NCBI GenBank assembly: GCA_001556125.1
Contig: LSIG01000064.1
Span: 1-64,000, forward strand
DNA from: Rhizobiales bacterium CCH10-E5
GTDB lineage: Bacteria; Pseudomonadota; Alphaproteobacteria; Rhizobiales; Beijerinckiaceae
Reading direction: 5' to 3'
DNA length: 64,000 bases
The translations under genes and the position numbers were made by a program. The notes beneath the pieces are model-generated. The model saw only the letters and a list, made by a program, of their open reading frames with translations, searched no databases and was not told the origin of the DNA. This document shows positions 57,377-64,000 of this stretch, one piece after another (position 1 is the first letter of the stretch; every line of letters starts with the position of its first letter).

Positions 57377-57744
57377 CGGGCCGGCCCTCCCGTCGGGAGG
57401 GCGACGCCGGCGGACTGGCTGGCGAGGGCGTCATAGGCCCAGTCGCTCTTCTTCCAGGCATCGACCAGGACGGATTTGAGGAAGGCGGGATCCTCGCTCT
57501 CGAGCACGGCCGTGCGGTAGGCGCTGCGGACCAGCGGCGCGCGCGGCCCGGGCCCGTTGAAGAGGCCGGCCGCGAGCTCGCGCGACTGGCTGCAGTCGGC
57601 CCGGGCCTGGCCGAGATCCGCCTGGACCTGGTCGAGCGCGGCGAGCGTGCGGTCGATGCCGCGGAAGGTGAGGCCGAGGGCCTCCTTGATCTGCGAGAAC
57701 TCCGGCGGCTCGCCGGCGGTGGTGGCTTGGGCTGGCGCTGACAT
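57373..57744 (-). CDS. First gene of the leftward element operon
   Basis: 123 residues from ATG 57744 (ACGGGAGCC upstream). A long helical stretch (IKEALGLTFRGIDRTLAALDQVQADLGQARADC) and a C-terminal WKKSDWAYDAL. Not recognised. Lies just downstream of the probable leftward promoter at 57790-57815, so it would be made first after induction. Confidence 0.55.
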   Translation of the reverse strand: MSAPAQATTAGEPPEFSQIKEALGLTFRGIDRTLAALDQVQADLGQARADCSQSRELAAGLFNGPGPRAPLVRSAYRTAVLESEDPAFLKSVLVDAWKKSDWAYDALASQSAGVALPTGGPAR

Positions 57745-57784
57745 GAACGGCTCCCGTTGCAGCCGCGAAGCAGCGGCATGCAAC

Positions 57785-57815
57785 CAGCGATAGCTGACCG
57801 ATCATCATCGGTCAA
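57785..57815 (-). promoter_or_regulatory. Leftward early promoter with overlapping palindrome
   Basis: On the minus strand TTGACC (-35), 17 bases, TATCGC (-10). The stretch between contains TGACCGAT-CATC-ATCGGTCA (57795-57814), a perfect 8+8 palindrome. A repressor bound here would block the promoter. The adjoining CATCGGTCAA (57806-57815) recurs at 59111-59120. Confidence 0.6.
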
Positions 57816-57906
57816 TAAACGTATCGCGTGCCGTTTCGTATCGGATGGCCTGTGCGGCGCACCTAAGCCATTTTCACATGACAGGGGATAACGAGGCAAC
57901 TGTCAG

Positions 57907-58362
57907 ATGGTGCGCCTAATCACTCTCGCGCTGATGTTGAACGTAGCGACTGCTGCAGCCGAGGATGAGCGGCGACAGGCAGCATTTGATGCATCGGCAT
58001 CGTACGTCGATTGCCGAACGACGCATTCAAATCCGCATGTGAGAGATCGCTGTCTCGACGGAGTTGTCGAAGAAGCTAGGGAGACGTTCAAGTTTTATAT
58101 TGCGGCGCTGAAGCGAAAATACAGGGCAGAGCTGTCAACAGAGCACGCCACGAAGGCGCAAATTGAACTGTCGAAGAAAATGCTCAGCGCCGCAGAGACG
58201 ATGGAGCGCAGTTATCAGCCGGCCATTGAGGCTCAATGCTTTTTAGCTGAGTACGAAGGCGTGTCGCCGGCGCGCAATAAGTTTCTTGGTCAGTCTTGCC
58301 TCACCTTGCACTATGGCTTGGCAATAAACCGCCTTCGGGACTTGCGCCGCCGGATCAACTAG
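57907..58362 (+). CDS. Exported LprI/DUF1311-like protein, probable cargo
   Basis: 151 residues. Signal peptide (MVRLITLALMLNVATAAAED) followed by a helical, cysteine-bearing domain: CRTTHSNPHVRDRCLDG, ALKRKYRAELSTEHATKAQ, then IEAQCFLAEYEG and LGQSCLTLHYGLAINRL. The cysteine and helix spacing resembles the DUF1311 lysozyme-inhibitor (LprI N-terminal) family. Visibly richer in A/T than all neighbours. Placed between the leftward operon and the repressor, the place of lysogenic-conversion genes; a role in protecting the host wall is inferred only. Confidence 0.6.
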   Translation: MVRLITLALMLNVATAAAEDERRQAAFDASASYVDCRTTHSNPHVRDRCLDGVVEEARETFKFYIAALKRKYRAELSTEHATKAQIELSKKMLSAAETMERSYQPAIEAQCFLAEYEGVSPARNKFLGQSCLTLHYGLAINRLRDLRRRIN

Positions 58363-58973
58363 CGCTTCCGCGGCCGAAACATTGCTTCGACGACGCCCTT
58401 GATCGCGACCGAGTTGTCGTCGACCAGGCGCGGACGACGGTAAGCTTCCTCGCTCGATGCAGCGATCAGAAATGGCGGCTCGAAGATGCGGAACACGGTT
58501 TCTGCCCGGCCGGTCTGCCAGTCATAGAGCTGGGCGCAAACGATGTCGCCGGCGCTGGGCTTGCCGTTGAGATCGACGATCAGGATGTCGCCGGGGCGAT
58601 AACCGGCCATATCGAGGGCGTTGCTGCGCAGCGTCCAAGGGTGAACGTGGTCGCGATCGTCGATCATTGCGTCCACCGCCGCCGCAAAGGTGTGCCGCAG
58701 ATCGATCTGGTAGGGCTCCGCCTCGAGCTCACGAAAACCGGAATTAAGCGGGCCGGCTTCGCCCAAGGCATCGGTAGACACAGGCACGCCCATCGCGTCG
58801 GAGATCCGGCGCAGGGACAGCGTTTCCAGCGTCCCGGCGCGATGCTCCTTGTTGTAGAATTGTGTGAGGCTGGACGGGTTCATGTTCGCCCGTCGCGCGA
58901 TCTCGGTCAGCGTCGCGCCGGAGATCGCGCGGACCTGGTCGAGCCAGCGCTTCTGCGCCTCCCGCAGCTCCAT
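58359..58973 (-). CDS. S24/CI-like repressor with altered protease site
   Basis: 204 residues from ATG 58973. N-terminal HTH (LDQVRAISGATLTEIARRANMNPSSLTQFYN) and a C-terminal LexA/S24-like domain (MAGYRPGDILIVDLNGKPSAGDIVCAQLYD). Where active members have the Ser of GDSM this has Leu-Asp (NALDMAGYRPGD), and the usual Lys position in VKR reads VFR, so self-cleavage is probably lost. Likely maintains lysogeny. It ends in a 4-base overlap with the convergent LprI-like gene. Confidence 0.78.
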   Translation of the reverse strand: MELREAQKRWLDQVRAISGATLTEIARRANMNPSSLTQFYNKEHRAGTLETLSLRRISDAMGVPVSTDALGEAGPLNSGFRELEAEPYQIDLRHTFAAAVDAMIDDRDHVHPWTLRSNALDMAGYRPGDILIVDLNGKPSAGDIVCAQLYDWQTGRAETVFRIFEPPFLIAASSEEAYRRPRLVDDNSVAIKGVVEAMFRPRKR

Positions 58974-59097
58974 CTTGATCTCTGATCGTGCGCGTCCCGC
59001 CACAGGAAACGTCCATCCGTCCGACTTAACACGGACAGAGGGATGAACCTGCGAATGATGCACCGCTACACTCAACTTGACCCTTGCAACGCGACCG

Positions 59098-59132
59098 CAA
59101 ATCAGATTTGCATCGGTCAACAATCATATTTG
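59098..59132. promoter_or_regulatory. Operator region between repressor and Cro-like gene
   Basis: CAAATC-A-GATTTG (59098-59110) is a perfect 6+6 palindrome; a second, 10-of-13 copy (ACAATCATATTTG) spans 59120-59132, 22 bp or two helical turns away. Between them lies CATCGGTCAA, shared with the leftward promoter palindrome. The layout suits cooperative repressor binding. Confidence 0.6.
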
Positions 59133-59146
59133 AGGCGGATTAGCAA

Positions 59147-59398
59147 ATGGACCCAGTCGATCTGGCTTCGCGGGCGGGCAGGATCCGGCTTCCGGCGATC
59201 GAGATCGCCCGGCGTTCCGGCCTCGACAAGGACACTGTCCACAAGACGCTGAACGCGAAGAACGACGCGCGCCGCTCAACCCTGCAGGCGGTCGAGGCCG
59301 TCATCGTCGCCGAGGAGCTGGCGCTGCGTGATGATCTGCTGCGGCAGCACCCCATCGCCGCGGCGCCGGCCGCCGAGCCGGCCCGGGAGGCCGCGTGA
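59147..59398 (+). CDS. Small HTH protein, Cro-like position
   Basis: 83 residues. HTH near residues 14-45 (LPAIEIARRSGLDKDTVHKTLNAKNDARRSTLQAV) and a short helical tail. Divergent from the repressor with 173 bp between starts, the place of cro/cII in lambdoid phages. Stop overlaps the next start by one base. Confidence 0.7.
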   Translation: MDPVDLASRAGRIRLPAIEIARRSGLDKDTVHKTLNAKNDARRSTLQAVEAVIVAEELALRDDLLRQHPIAAAPAAEPAREAA

Positions 59399-59514
59399 TG
59401 CGCGCCATCTGGCATGGGCTGCACTGGGGCTTCGGTTTTGCCTGGGGGCTGATTGCCGCTGCCGGCGTCTTCCTCGGCCTGGCCCGCCTTCTCGATCTCG
59501 CGGGGCTGCTGTGA
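59398..59514 (+). CDS. 38-residue membrane protein
   Basis: Starts at ATG 59398, sharing the A of the preceding TGA. One hydrophobic segment (FGFAWGLIAAAGVFLGLARLL) over most of its length. Unrecognised; small membrane proteins of this size are common in phage early regions. Confidence 0.45.
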   Translation: MRAIWHGLHWGFGFAWGLIAAAGVFLGLARLLDLAGLL

Positions 59515-59523
59515 TGGATCAGC

Positions 59524-59742
59524 TCAACTGGACAGTTTGGCCGCGCTATCGGGAGAGCGAAGCATCGTTGCGCGCGCTTCGGCTAGAGACGTCAACAGAG
59601 CCGCCGCAACCGGGGCAGGCAGCAGAAACACGGTTTCTCGATCCGCTTCCTCTGGCCCGTCTCGCGCCGTCAGCGCCAGCCGCACCAATCCGTCTTCGCG
59701 GCAGGCGAAAGTGAAGTCCGTGACCAGCCAAGCCTTGTCCAT
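59524..59742 (-). CDS. Small minus-strand protein inside the rightward region
   Basis: 72 residues from ATG 59742, with a strong GGAGGAG ribosome-binding site six bases upstream. Composition is protein-like: MDKAWLVTDFTFACREDG, RLALTARDG, RETVFLLPAPVAAALLTSL. The overlapping plus-strand frame (59514-59714) has no ribosome-binding site and looks like a shadow. Runs against the rightward operon. Confidence 0.55.
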   Translation of the reverse strand: MDKAWLVTDFTFACREDGLVRLALTARDGPEEADRETVFLLPAPVAAALLTSLAEARATMLRSPDSAAKLSS

Positions 59743-60039
59743 CGTGCGCTCCTCCAAGGGTGGAGCTTCGCTCGCCCTGCGGGGAGCGAGCAAGGCCCTT
59801 CCATCCGGCCGGGTGGCCGCGGCCGGGGTGGGCGGCCCTGTGCGGCGCCGCCTGTCCGGCGCCGGCCGGCCGTGGTCCCCCTGCGGCTGGCCGGCGGCTC
59901 TTGCGTGTGTTGCGTCGCGTTTGCCCTCCTTGGGCGTTTCCTCCCTAGCCTTGCCGGCGGTGCCCGTTCCCGGGCCCGCCGGCCTTTTCGCGTCGGTTGC
60001 GTCGTGTCCCTCGAAGCCCGGGATGACGCGAGGACACTG
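59743..60039. other. GC-rich leader upstream of the replication operon
   Basis: About 300 bases with several inverted repeats (for example GGCCGGGTGGCCGCGGCC near 59801) ending in the terminator-like hairpin at 59953-59988. No convincing gene; expected to hold the promoter of the minus-strand gene and a rightward leader. Confidence 0.5.
59953..59988 (+). terminator. Terminator-like hairpin before the replication operon
   Basis: GCCGGCGG paired with CCGCCGGC outside, GCCCG with CGGGC inside, TTCC loop, then CTTTT. It sits 52 bases before the first replication-operon gene, where an antitermination-controlled terminator would lie. Confidence 0.6.
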
Positions 60040-60474
60040 ATGGCCAAGCCTGCCGTGCCGGTGCCCGGCTCCGCCTCGCGCGAGCCCTGGCATATCGACG
60101 TGATGGTCGAGGAGCTGCGCGCCAAGCGGCGCAGCGAAGAGACCTATCTGGTGTGCCAGGTGCGCCAAGGCCGGCTGCTGCAGAAGGCCTGCGACTTCAA
60201 GCTCGCCGCCCTCGACGAGACGGTGAAGCTGCTCGAGATGATCGCCGATGCCGAAGGGCGGCTGCTGCAGCGTGCCAGCACCGCCGGCGGCTTCGTGCCC
60301 GTCGACACGATCGAGACCCTGATCCTGGACTGGCGCCGCGATCTCGCCGCCCGGGCCGAGGCCGCCCGCAAGGCGAGCGAGGCCGCGCCGGCGGAGGCGC
60401 CCATTACCGGCGTGACCGGCGGGCAGAAGTCGCTCTTCGTGCATGCGGCCAAGGCCGAGCGGGTGCCGGCGTGA
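60040..60474 (+). CDS. Hypothetical element protein, first of rightward operon
   Basis: 144 residues from ATG 60040 (GAGGACACTG upstream). Helical: WHIDVMVEELRAKRRSEETYL, LLQKACDFKLAALDETVKLLEMIAD, TIETLILDWRRDLAARAEA. No family recognised. Overlaps the next start by GTGA. Confidence 0.6.
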   Translation: MAKPAVPVPGSASREPWHIDVMVEELRAKRRSEETYLVCQVRQGRLLQKACDFKLAALDETVKLLEMIADAEGRLLQRASTAGGFVPVDTIETLILDWRRDLAARAEAARKASEAAPAEAPITGVTGGQKSLFVHAAKAERVPA

Positions 60475-60791
60475 GCGTCCCCAATGCCTCCGGCGTCTAT
60501 GAGGACCGCGTGCTGCACTGGGCGCGGTATGACGGCATGCCGGCGGAGCTGCGCCGCGTCTACCAGCTCGCCCCCTTCAACATGCATATGGGCCGGGCCC
60601 GGCAGCGCCTCGAGGTCTATGCCAAGGCCGGCGCCGACGCCGCCAAGATGCGCACGGCCGAGATCTTCCTGATCTGCCGGCAGCTGCAGGACCGCTGCCG
60701 CGAGACCTATGGCGAGGACCATCCCGATGCCGGCCGCTCGCGGCTCGGCCAGCGGATGCGGCGCTCGCCGACGGGAGGGCGCAGCCAGTGA
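60471..60791 (+). CDS. Hypothetical element protein
   Basis: 106 residues from GTG 60471. A helical protein (VYQLAPFNMHMGRARQRLEVYAK, EIFLICRQLQDRCRETYGE) with a basic tail. Coupled by 4-base overlaps at both ends. Not recognised. Confidence 0.58.
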   Translation: MSVPNASGVYEDRVLHWARYDGMPAELRRVYQLAPFNMHMGRARQRLEVYAKAGADAAKMRTAEIFLICRQLQDRCRETYGEDHPDAGRSRLGQRMRRSPTGGRSQ

Positions 60792-61897
60792 GCGGCCCGG
60801 TCTCCCTCGACGCCATCAAGCGGGATCTCGCAGCGCAGGTCGACGGGCTGGTGCCGCAGCTCTATCCGAACGCGCGCCGTGCCGGCGGCTACTGGCAGAT
60901 CGGCTCGCTCGCGGGCGAGCCAGGCGCCTCGCTCTATATCCACCGCAGCGGCGGCCGGGCTGGCCAGTGGCGCGACGCGGCGTCGGGCGAGAGCGGCTCC
61001 ATGCTCGACCTGGTCGCGGCCGCGATGTTCGACGGCTCCTTCCGCGAGGCCCTGAAATGGGCGCATCACCGCATGGGTGTGCTGACGCCGGCGGAGCTAC
61101 GCCAGCGCGAGCGCGACGCCGAACGCGCCAAGGCCCGCCAGGCCGACGAGGACGAGGCGCGGCGCGTGACCGCGCAGAAGGCAATCCGCCGGCGCTTCTT
61201 CGTCGAGGCGCGCGCGATCGGCGGCACGCCGGCCGAGACCTATCTCGCCGGCCGCGGCATCCATCTGCGCGAGCTCGGCAAGATGCCGGGCGCGCTGCGC
61301 TTCCACCCCGGGCTGCTCTGCCCCGAGCATGGCGGCGAGCATGGCGTGTTGCGGCCTTGCCTGCTCGGCCTGGTGCTGCGCGGCGACGGCTCGCCGACGG
61401 CGCTGCACCGCACCTTCCTGCATGTTCATCCCGATGGGCGCGTGACCAAGGCGAGCGAGGATCCTGACCTGCCCATGGCCAAAGCCAAGCAGTCGCTGGG
61501 TCCGATTGAGGGCGGCTTCATCCCGTTGTGGCGCGGCCGCTCTGGCAAGGCGCTGAAAGAGGCTGAGGCGACCGAATGGGTGATCCTGACCGAGGGCATC
61601 GAGGACGCGCTTTCAGCGGCTTACGAGCTGCCGGGCGAGCGCATCTGGGCCGGGATCTCGCTGTCCAACATGGGCAAGCTCGATTTCCCGCCGCATCTCT
61701 CGCGCTTCTGGTGGCACCGCCACCGCGACGGCGAGGCCGCCACCCGCGATGCCGAGGCTTCGATCGCCCGGCTGATCAGCCGCGGCGCGACCGTGCGCGA
61801 GATCTGGGCGCCCGAGCCGTTCAAGGATTTCAACGAGGCACGCCAGGCCGCCGACCGCGCGCGCCTGGCCATGCCGCAACAGGGGAGGGTGGCGTGA
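60788..61897 (+). CDS. Toprim-domain primase-like protein (DUF7146 type)
   Basis: 369 residues from GTG 60788. The N-terminal part (GGYWQIGSLAGEPGASLYIH, GQWRDAASGESGSMLDLVAAA) resembles the CHC2 primase front end but has no zinc cysteines. A central DUF7146-like segment (AETYLAGRGIHLRELGKMPGALRFHP) is followed by a Toprim domain (WVILTEGIEDALSAAYELPGERIWAGISLSNMGKL near residue 265). It would prime or process DNA in element replication. Confidence 0.8.
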   Translation: MSGPVSLDAIKRDLAAQVDGLVPQLYPNARRAGGYWQIGSLAGEPGASLYIHRSGGRAGQWRDAASGESGSMLDLVAAAMFDGSFREALKWAHHRMGVLTPAELRQRERDAERAKARQADEDEARRVTAQKAIRRRFFVEARAIGGTPAETYLAGRGIHLRELGKMPGALRFHPGLLCPEHGGEHGVLRPCLLGLVLRGDGSPTALHRTFLHVHPDGRVTKASEDPDLPMAKAKQSLGPIEGGFIPLWRGRSGKALKEAEATEWVILTEGIEDALSAAYELPGERIWAGISLSNMGKLDFPPHLSRFWWHRHRDGEAATRDAEASIARLISRGATVREIWAPEPFKDFNEARQAADRARLAMPQQGRVA

Positions 61898-62727
61898 AGC
61901 GCTTCAAACGCCGCTGGGGCGATGACGATCGCCATTTCGGGCCGTTCACCTTCGCGCGTCGCGAAAAATGGCGCCCCTTTGCCATCCTGCTCAGCTCCGG
62001 CAGCAGCGATCCGGAAGAAGGTGGCTGCCATCTGCGCGTGCAGGCTTTCGGCTGCACGCTGATCTGCGAGCTGCCCGCGCTGGTAAAGCCTGATCGCTCA
62101 TGGGTCGACACCTCGCAGTACGACTGGAACAAGGGCAACCCCGGCGCCGGTTACTGGGACGAGCATCGTCGCGATTATGGCTTCTCGCTCTGCGACGGCT
62201 TCCTGCAGGTCAAGCTGGGGCGCCAGACGCACGACAGCAGCACGACGCAGGACTGGGGTTATTTTCTGCCCTGGACGCAGTGGCGCCAGGTCTCGCACAA
62301 GGTGTTCAATCCGGACGGCTCGCTCCATGCCGACGTCGCGCGCTGGGACTGGCGCGAGCGTTTCGACGCTATCGACAAGTTGCCGCGGATCCGTTTCGCC
62401 ATCGTTGACCACGACGGCGAGTGCGTCACTGCGTCGACGCATGTCGAGGAGCGCCGCTGGCGCCGCGGCACGGGCTGGTTTCGCTGGCTCGGCTATGTCT
62501 GGCCGGTCAAACGTGACCGGTCTCTCGACATCCGCTTCGCCTCGGAGGTCGGGCCGGAGAAAGGCTCTTGGAAAGGGGGTCTGATCGGTCACGGCATTTC
62601 GATGCTGGCCGGCGAGACGCCGGACGAGGCCATGCGGCGGTACTGCTCGCAGGAGCATCGCGCCAAGGGCCAGAAGTACCGTCTCACCTTCGTCGGGCGG
62701 ATGCCCGAGCCTGAGGTTGTGTCATGA
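61894..62727 (+). CDS. Hypothetical phage protein
   Basis: 277 residues from GTG 61894. Rich in Trp and Tyr (FTFARREKWRPFAILLSSG; WNKGNPGAGYWDEHRRDYGFSLCDGFLQVKLG; WGYFLPWTQWRQ), apparently beta-rich. This type occurs in phage early regions of Hyphomicrobiales but its role is unknown to me. Overlaps both neighbours by four bases. Confidence 0.6.
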   Translation: MKRFKRRWGDDDRHFGPFTFARREKWRPFAILLSSGSSDPEEGGCHLRVQAFGCTLICELPALVKPDRSWVDTSQYDWNKGNPGAGYWDEHRRDYGFSLCDGFLQVKLGRQTHDSSTTQDWGYFLPWTQWRQVSHKVFNPDGSLHADVARWDWRERFDAIDKLPRIRFAIVDHDGECVTASTHVEERRWRRGTGWFRWLGYVWPVKRDRSLDIRFASEVGPEKGSWKGGLIGHGISMLAGETPDEAMRRYCSQEHRAKGQKYRLTFVGRMPEPEVVS

Positions 62728-62990
62728 GCGGCGATGCGCCCATTCATCCGGTCGCCGGCTTCCCGCATGCGGGCGGTGGCGAGCTCTGGGCCACCGGCCT
62801 CACCAAGCGAGAACACTATGCCGGCCTGGCGCTGCTTTCGCTGGGGACCTGGTGCCCGGCGTACGACGAGCATGGAGCCGCTGCCTATCTCAGCACTGAG
62901 AGCGGGCAGCGCCTGCGCGCTCAATGGGCCGTGGCGCAGGCCGATGCGTTGATCGCCGCGCTGGCCTCCGCCGACGAGGTGGCACCATGA
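62724..62990 (+). CDS. Small hypothetical element protein
   Basis: 88 residues: GLTKREHYAGLALLSLGTWCPAYDEHG in the middle, helical end (RLRAQWAVAQADALIAALA). The REHYAGLALL-type motif is common in small phage proteins of unknown role. Overlap-coupled on both sides. Confidence 0.6.
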   Translation: MSGDAPIHPVAGFPHAGGGELWATGLTKREHYAGLALLSLGTWCPAYDEHGAAAYLSTESGQRLRAQWAVAQADALIAALASADEVAP

Positions 62991-63238
62991 GCGCCGAAGA
63001 TGATGACCGCCTGCTGAGCCAGGCCCAGCTCTGGCTGCAGGCTCTCGTGCCTCTGACGGATGTCGACCCGGAAGCGACGACGATCCGCATCAAGGTCAAG
63101 GGCGCATCGGGCGAGCAGGCGATCAGCTCGGTTTCGCTGGCCGACACCATGAGCGCGCTGCAGATCCGAAACGGCAAGGCGTTGACAGGCGTTGGGCAGC
63201 AGCTCGCCGCGACGTCTGAGGCGATTGCCGCATCATGA
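62987..63238 (+). CDS. Small hypothetical element protein
   Basis: 83 residues from ATG 62987. Starts with a helix (RLLSQAQLWLQALVPL) followed by a short strand region (TTIRIKVKGASGEQAI). Overlaps the next gene start by ATGA. Not recognised. Confidence 0.55.
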   Translation: MSAEDDDRLLSQAQLWLQALVPLTDVDPEATTIRIKVKGASGEQAISSVSLADTMSALQIRNGKALTGVGQQLAATSEAIAAS

Positions 63239-64000
63239 CGGACGAGGCGCCCAAACTCTCGCCGATTGCGGACCACTTCAAGGCCCTGCAGGCCGAGCAG
63301 GAGGACCAGGCGCGCCTCGAGGCGCAGCGCCAGGCCGAGATCCAGCGCGCCGACGACGAGGCGCGACAGCGCGAGGCCGACCGGCGCCAGCTCCGCGCGA
63401 TCAAGAAGAAGACGGGCGAAAGCGAGGCCTATCGCTTTGGCCGGGCGCTCGGCTACGGCAATGACGACATCGCCGAAATGCTGGCACCACGGCCGAAGCC
63501 GAAGCCAGACGCCGCCCCTGCGCCCGCGGCCGATGGCGGTGGCGATCGCGACGGGGGCGGCGACGACGCGGCGCCGGCCGGGGAAGGCTCGCCGCATTTC
63601 AAGCCGAAGGAGCGGCCGATCAAGCCGCTGCCGGCCGACTGCCCGATCGTGCCGCTCGGCAAGCTCAACGGGCGCTATTTCTACCTCGACCCGCTCGGCC
63701 AGCTGCGCGAGCTCGCCGGCAAGGACCACAACGCCATGGGCCTGCGCGACCTCGCTGGGACGCGTGTGGAGTATCTCTGGCGCCTCTGGCCCAAATACCG
63801 CGAGGACGGCACCCAGACCGGCTGGAAGGCCGATGAAGCGGCCGAGAGCTTGATGACGGCCGCCAGCAACAAGGGCGTTTTCAACCCGCTGACGCGGATC
63901 CGCGGCGTGGGCGGCTGGGCCGATGCGCGCGGCAACCTGGTGCTGCACGCCGGCGACGGCGTCCTCATCGATGGCGAGTGGAAGCCGCCGGGCCAGTATG
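63235..64000 (+). CDS. N-terminal part of a probable replication protein
   Basis: 255 residues from ATG 63235, open to the window edge. Residues 1-85 are charged and coiled-coil-like (LQAEQEDQARLEAQRQAEIQ), followed by a Pro/Gly linker (about 85-120). Then comes CPIVPLGKLNGRYFYLDPLGQLRELAGKDH, which resembles the front domain of phage helicase/primase proteins. The helicase part would lie beyond the edge, so the assignment is tentative. Confidence 0.55.
   Translation, partial: MTDEAPKLSPIADHFKALQAEQEDQARLEAQRQAEIQRADDEARQREADRRQLRAIKKKTGESEAYRFGRALGYGNDDIAEMLAPRPKPKPDAAPAPAADGGGDRDGGGDDAAPAGEGSPHFKPKERPIKPLPADCPIVPLGKLNGRYFYLDPLGQLRELAGKDHNAMGLRDLAGTRVEYLWRLWPKYREDGTQTGWKADEAAESLMTAASNKGVFNPLTRIRGVGGWADARGNLVLHAGDGVLIDGEWKPPGQY

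Noticed and set aside
59514..59714. Plus-strand 66-codon frame after the 38-residue membrane protein
   Set aside because: No ribosome-binding site, and the minus-strand frame over the same bases has a strong one and a more natural protein composition.

Overview
The window comes from a high-GC alphaproteobacterium of the Hyphomicrobiales, most likely close to Bosea. The genus is inferred from gene content and order. The order follows from TrcR and RcdA, exact CtrA-type boxes (TTAA-N7-TTAAC), a zapA-6S RNA-fau locus, FtrA, a class II aldolase of the CbbA type and the ruv-tol-pal-ftsH order. About 51.5 kb is chromosomal backbone; the last 12.5 kb is the early half of an integrated phage-like element that runs off the right edge. 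No rRNA, tRNA or CRISPR array was seen.

Backbone, left to right: a ParE-type toxin without visible partner; TrcR and RcdA with a probable CtrA-driven small RNA between them; L31; an ABC exporter; a leftward group with a MotA/MotB-like ion-channel pair, a small cytochrome c and a DUF1989 protein; SuhB; a BenE / ThiE-like / Sel1 operon; a Tat-exported PhoX phosphatase. The central carbon cluster tkt-gap-(membrane protein)-pgk-fba follows on the minus strand, then DUF4164, zapA, 6S RNA, fau, a YmdB-type phosphodiesterase, a soluble globin-like chemoreceptor, yebC and a TauE-type permease. From 27.4 to 43.8 kb lies ruvCAB ... ybgC ... tolQRAB ... pal-cpoB-tilS-ftsH. Three accessory blocks interrupt it: a ParDE module with two small genes, a TetR-DUF2852 block, and a rhodanese/ftrA pair. 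Then come fhs, an HWE histidine kinase, a GST, a haloacid dehalogenase, gpmI and an outer-membrane beta-barrel protein preceded by a CtrA-type box.

The element (about 51.65 kb to beyond 64 kb) has lambdoid logic. A leftward operon of about 14 small genes, joined almost throughout by 4-base stop/start overlaps, carries an integrase, an Xre regulator, a DUF5131 iron-sulfur-like protein and a DUF7694 protein. A leftward S24-like repressor faces a small rightward HTH gene across an operator region. A rightward operon encodes a Toprim primase-like protein and the start of a probable replication protein. An A/T-richer LprI-like secreted protein sits beside the repressor as probable cargo. A 10-base block (CATCGGTCAA) occurs both in the leftward promoter palindrome and in the repressor/Cro operator region, which suggests one regulator acts at both.
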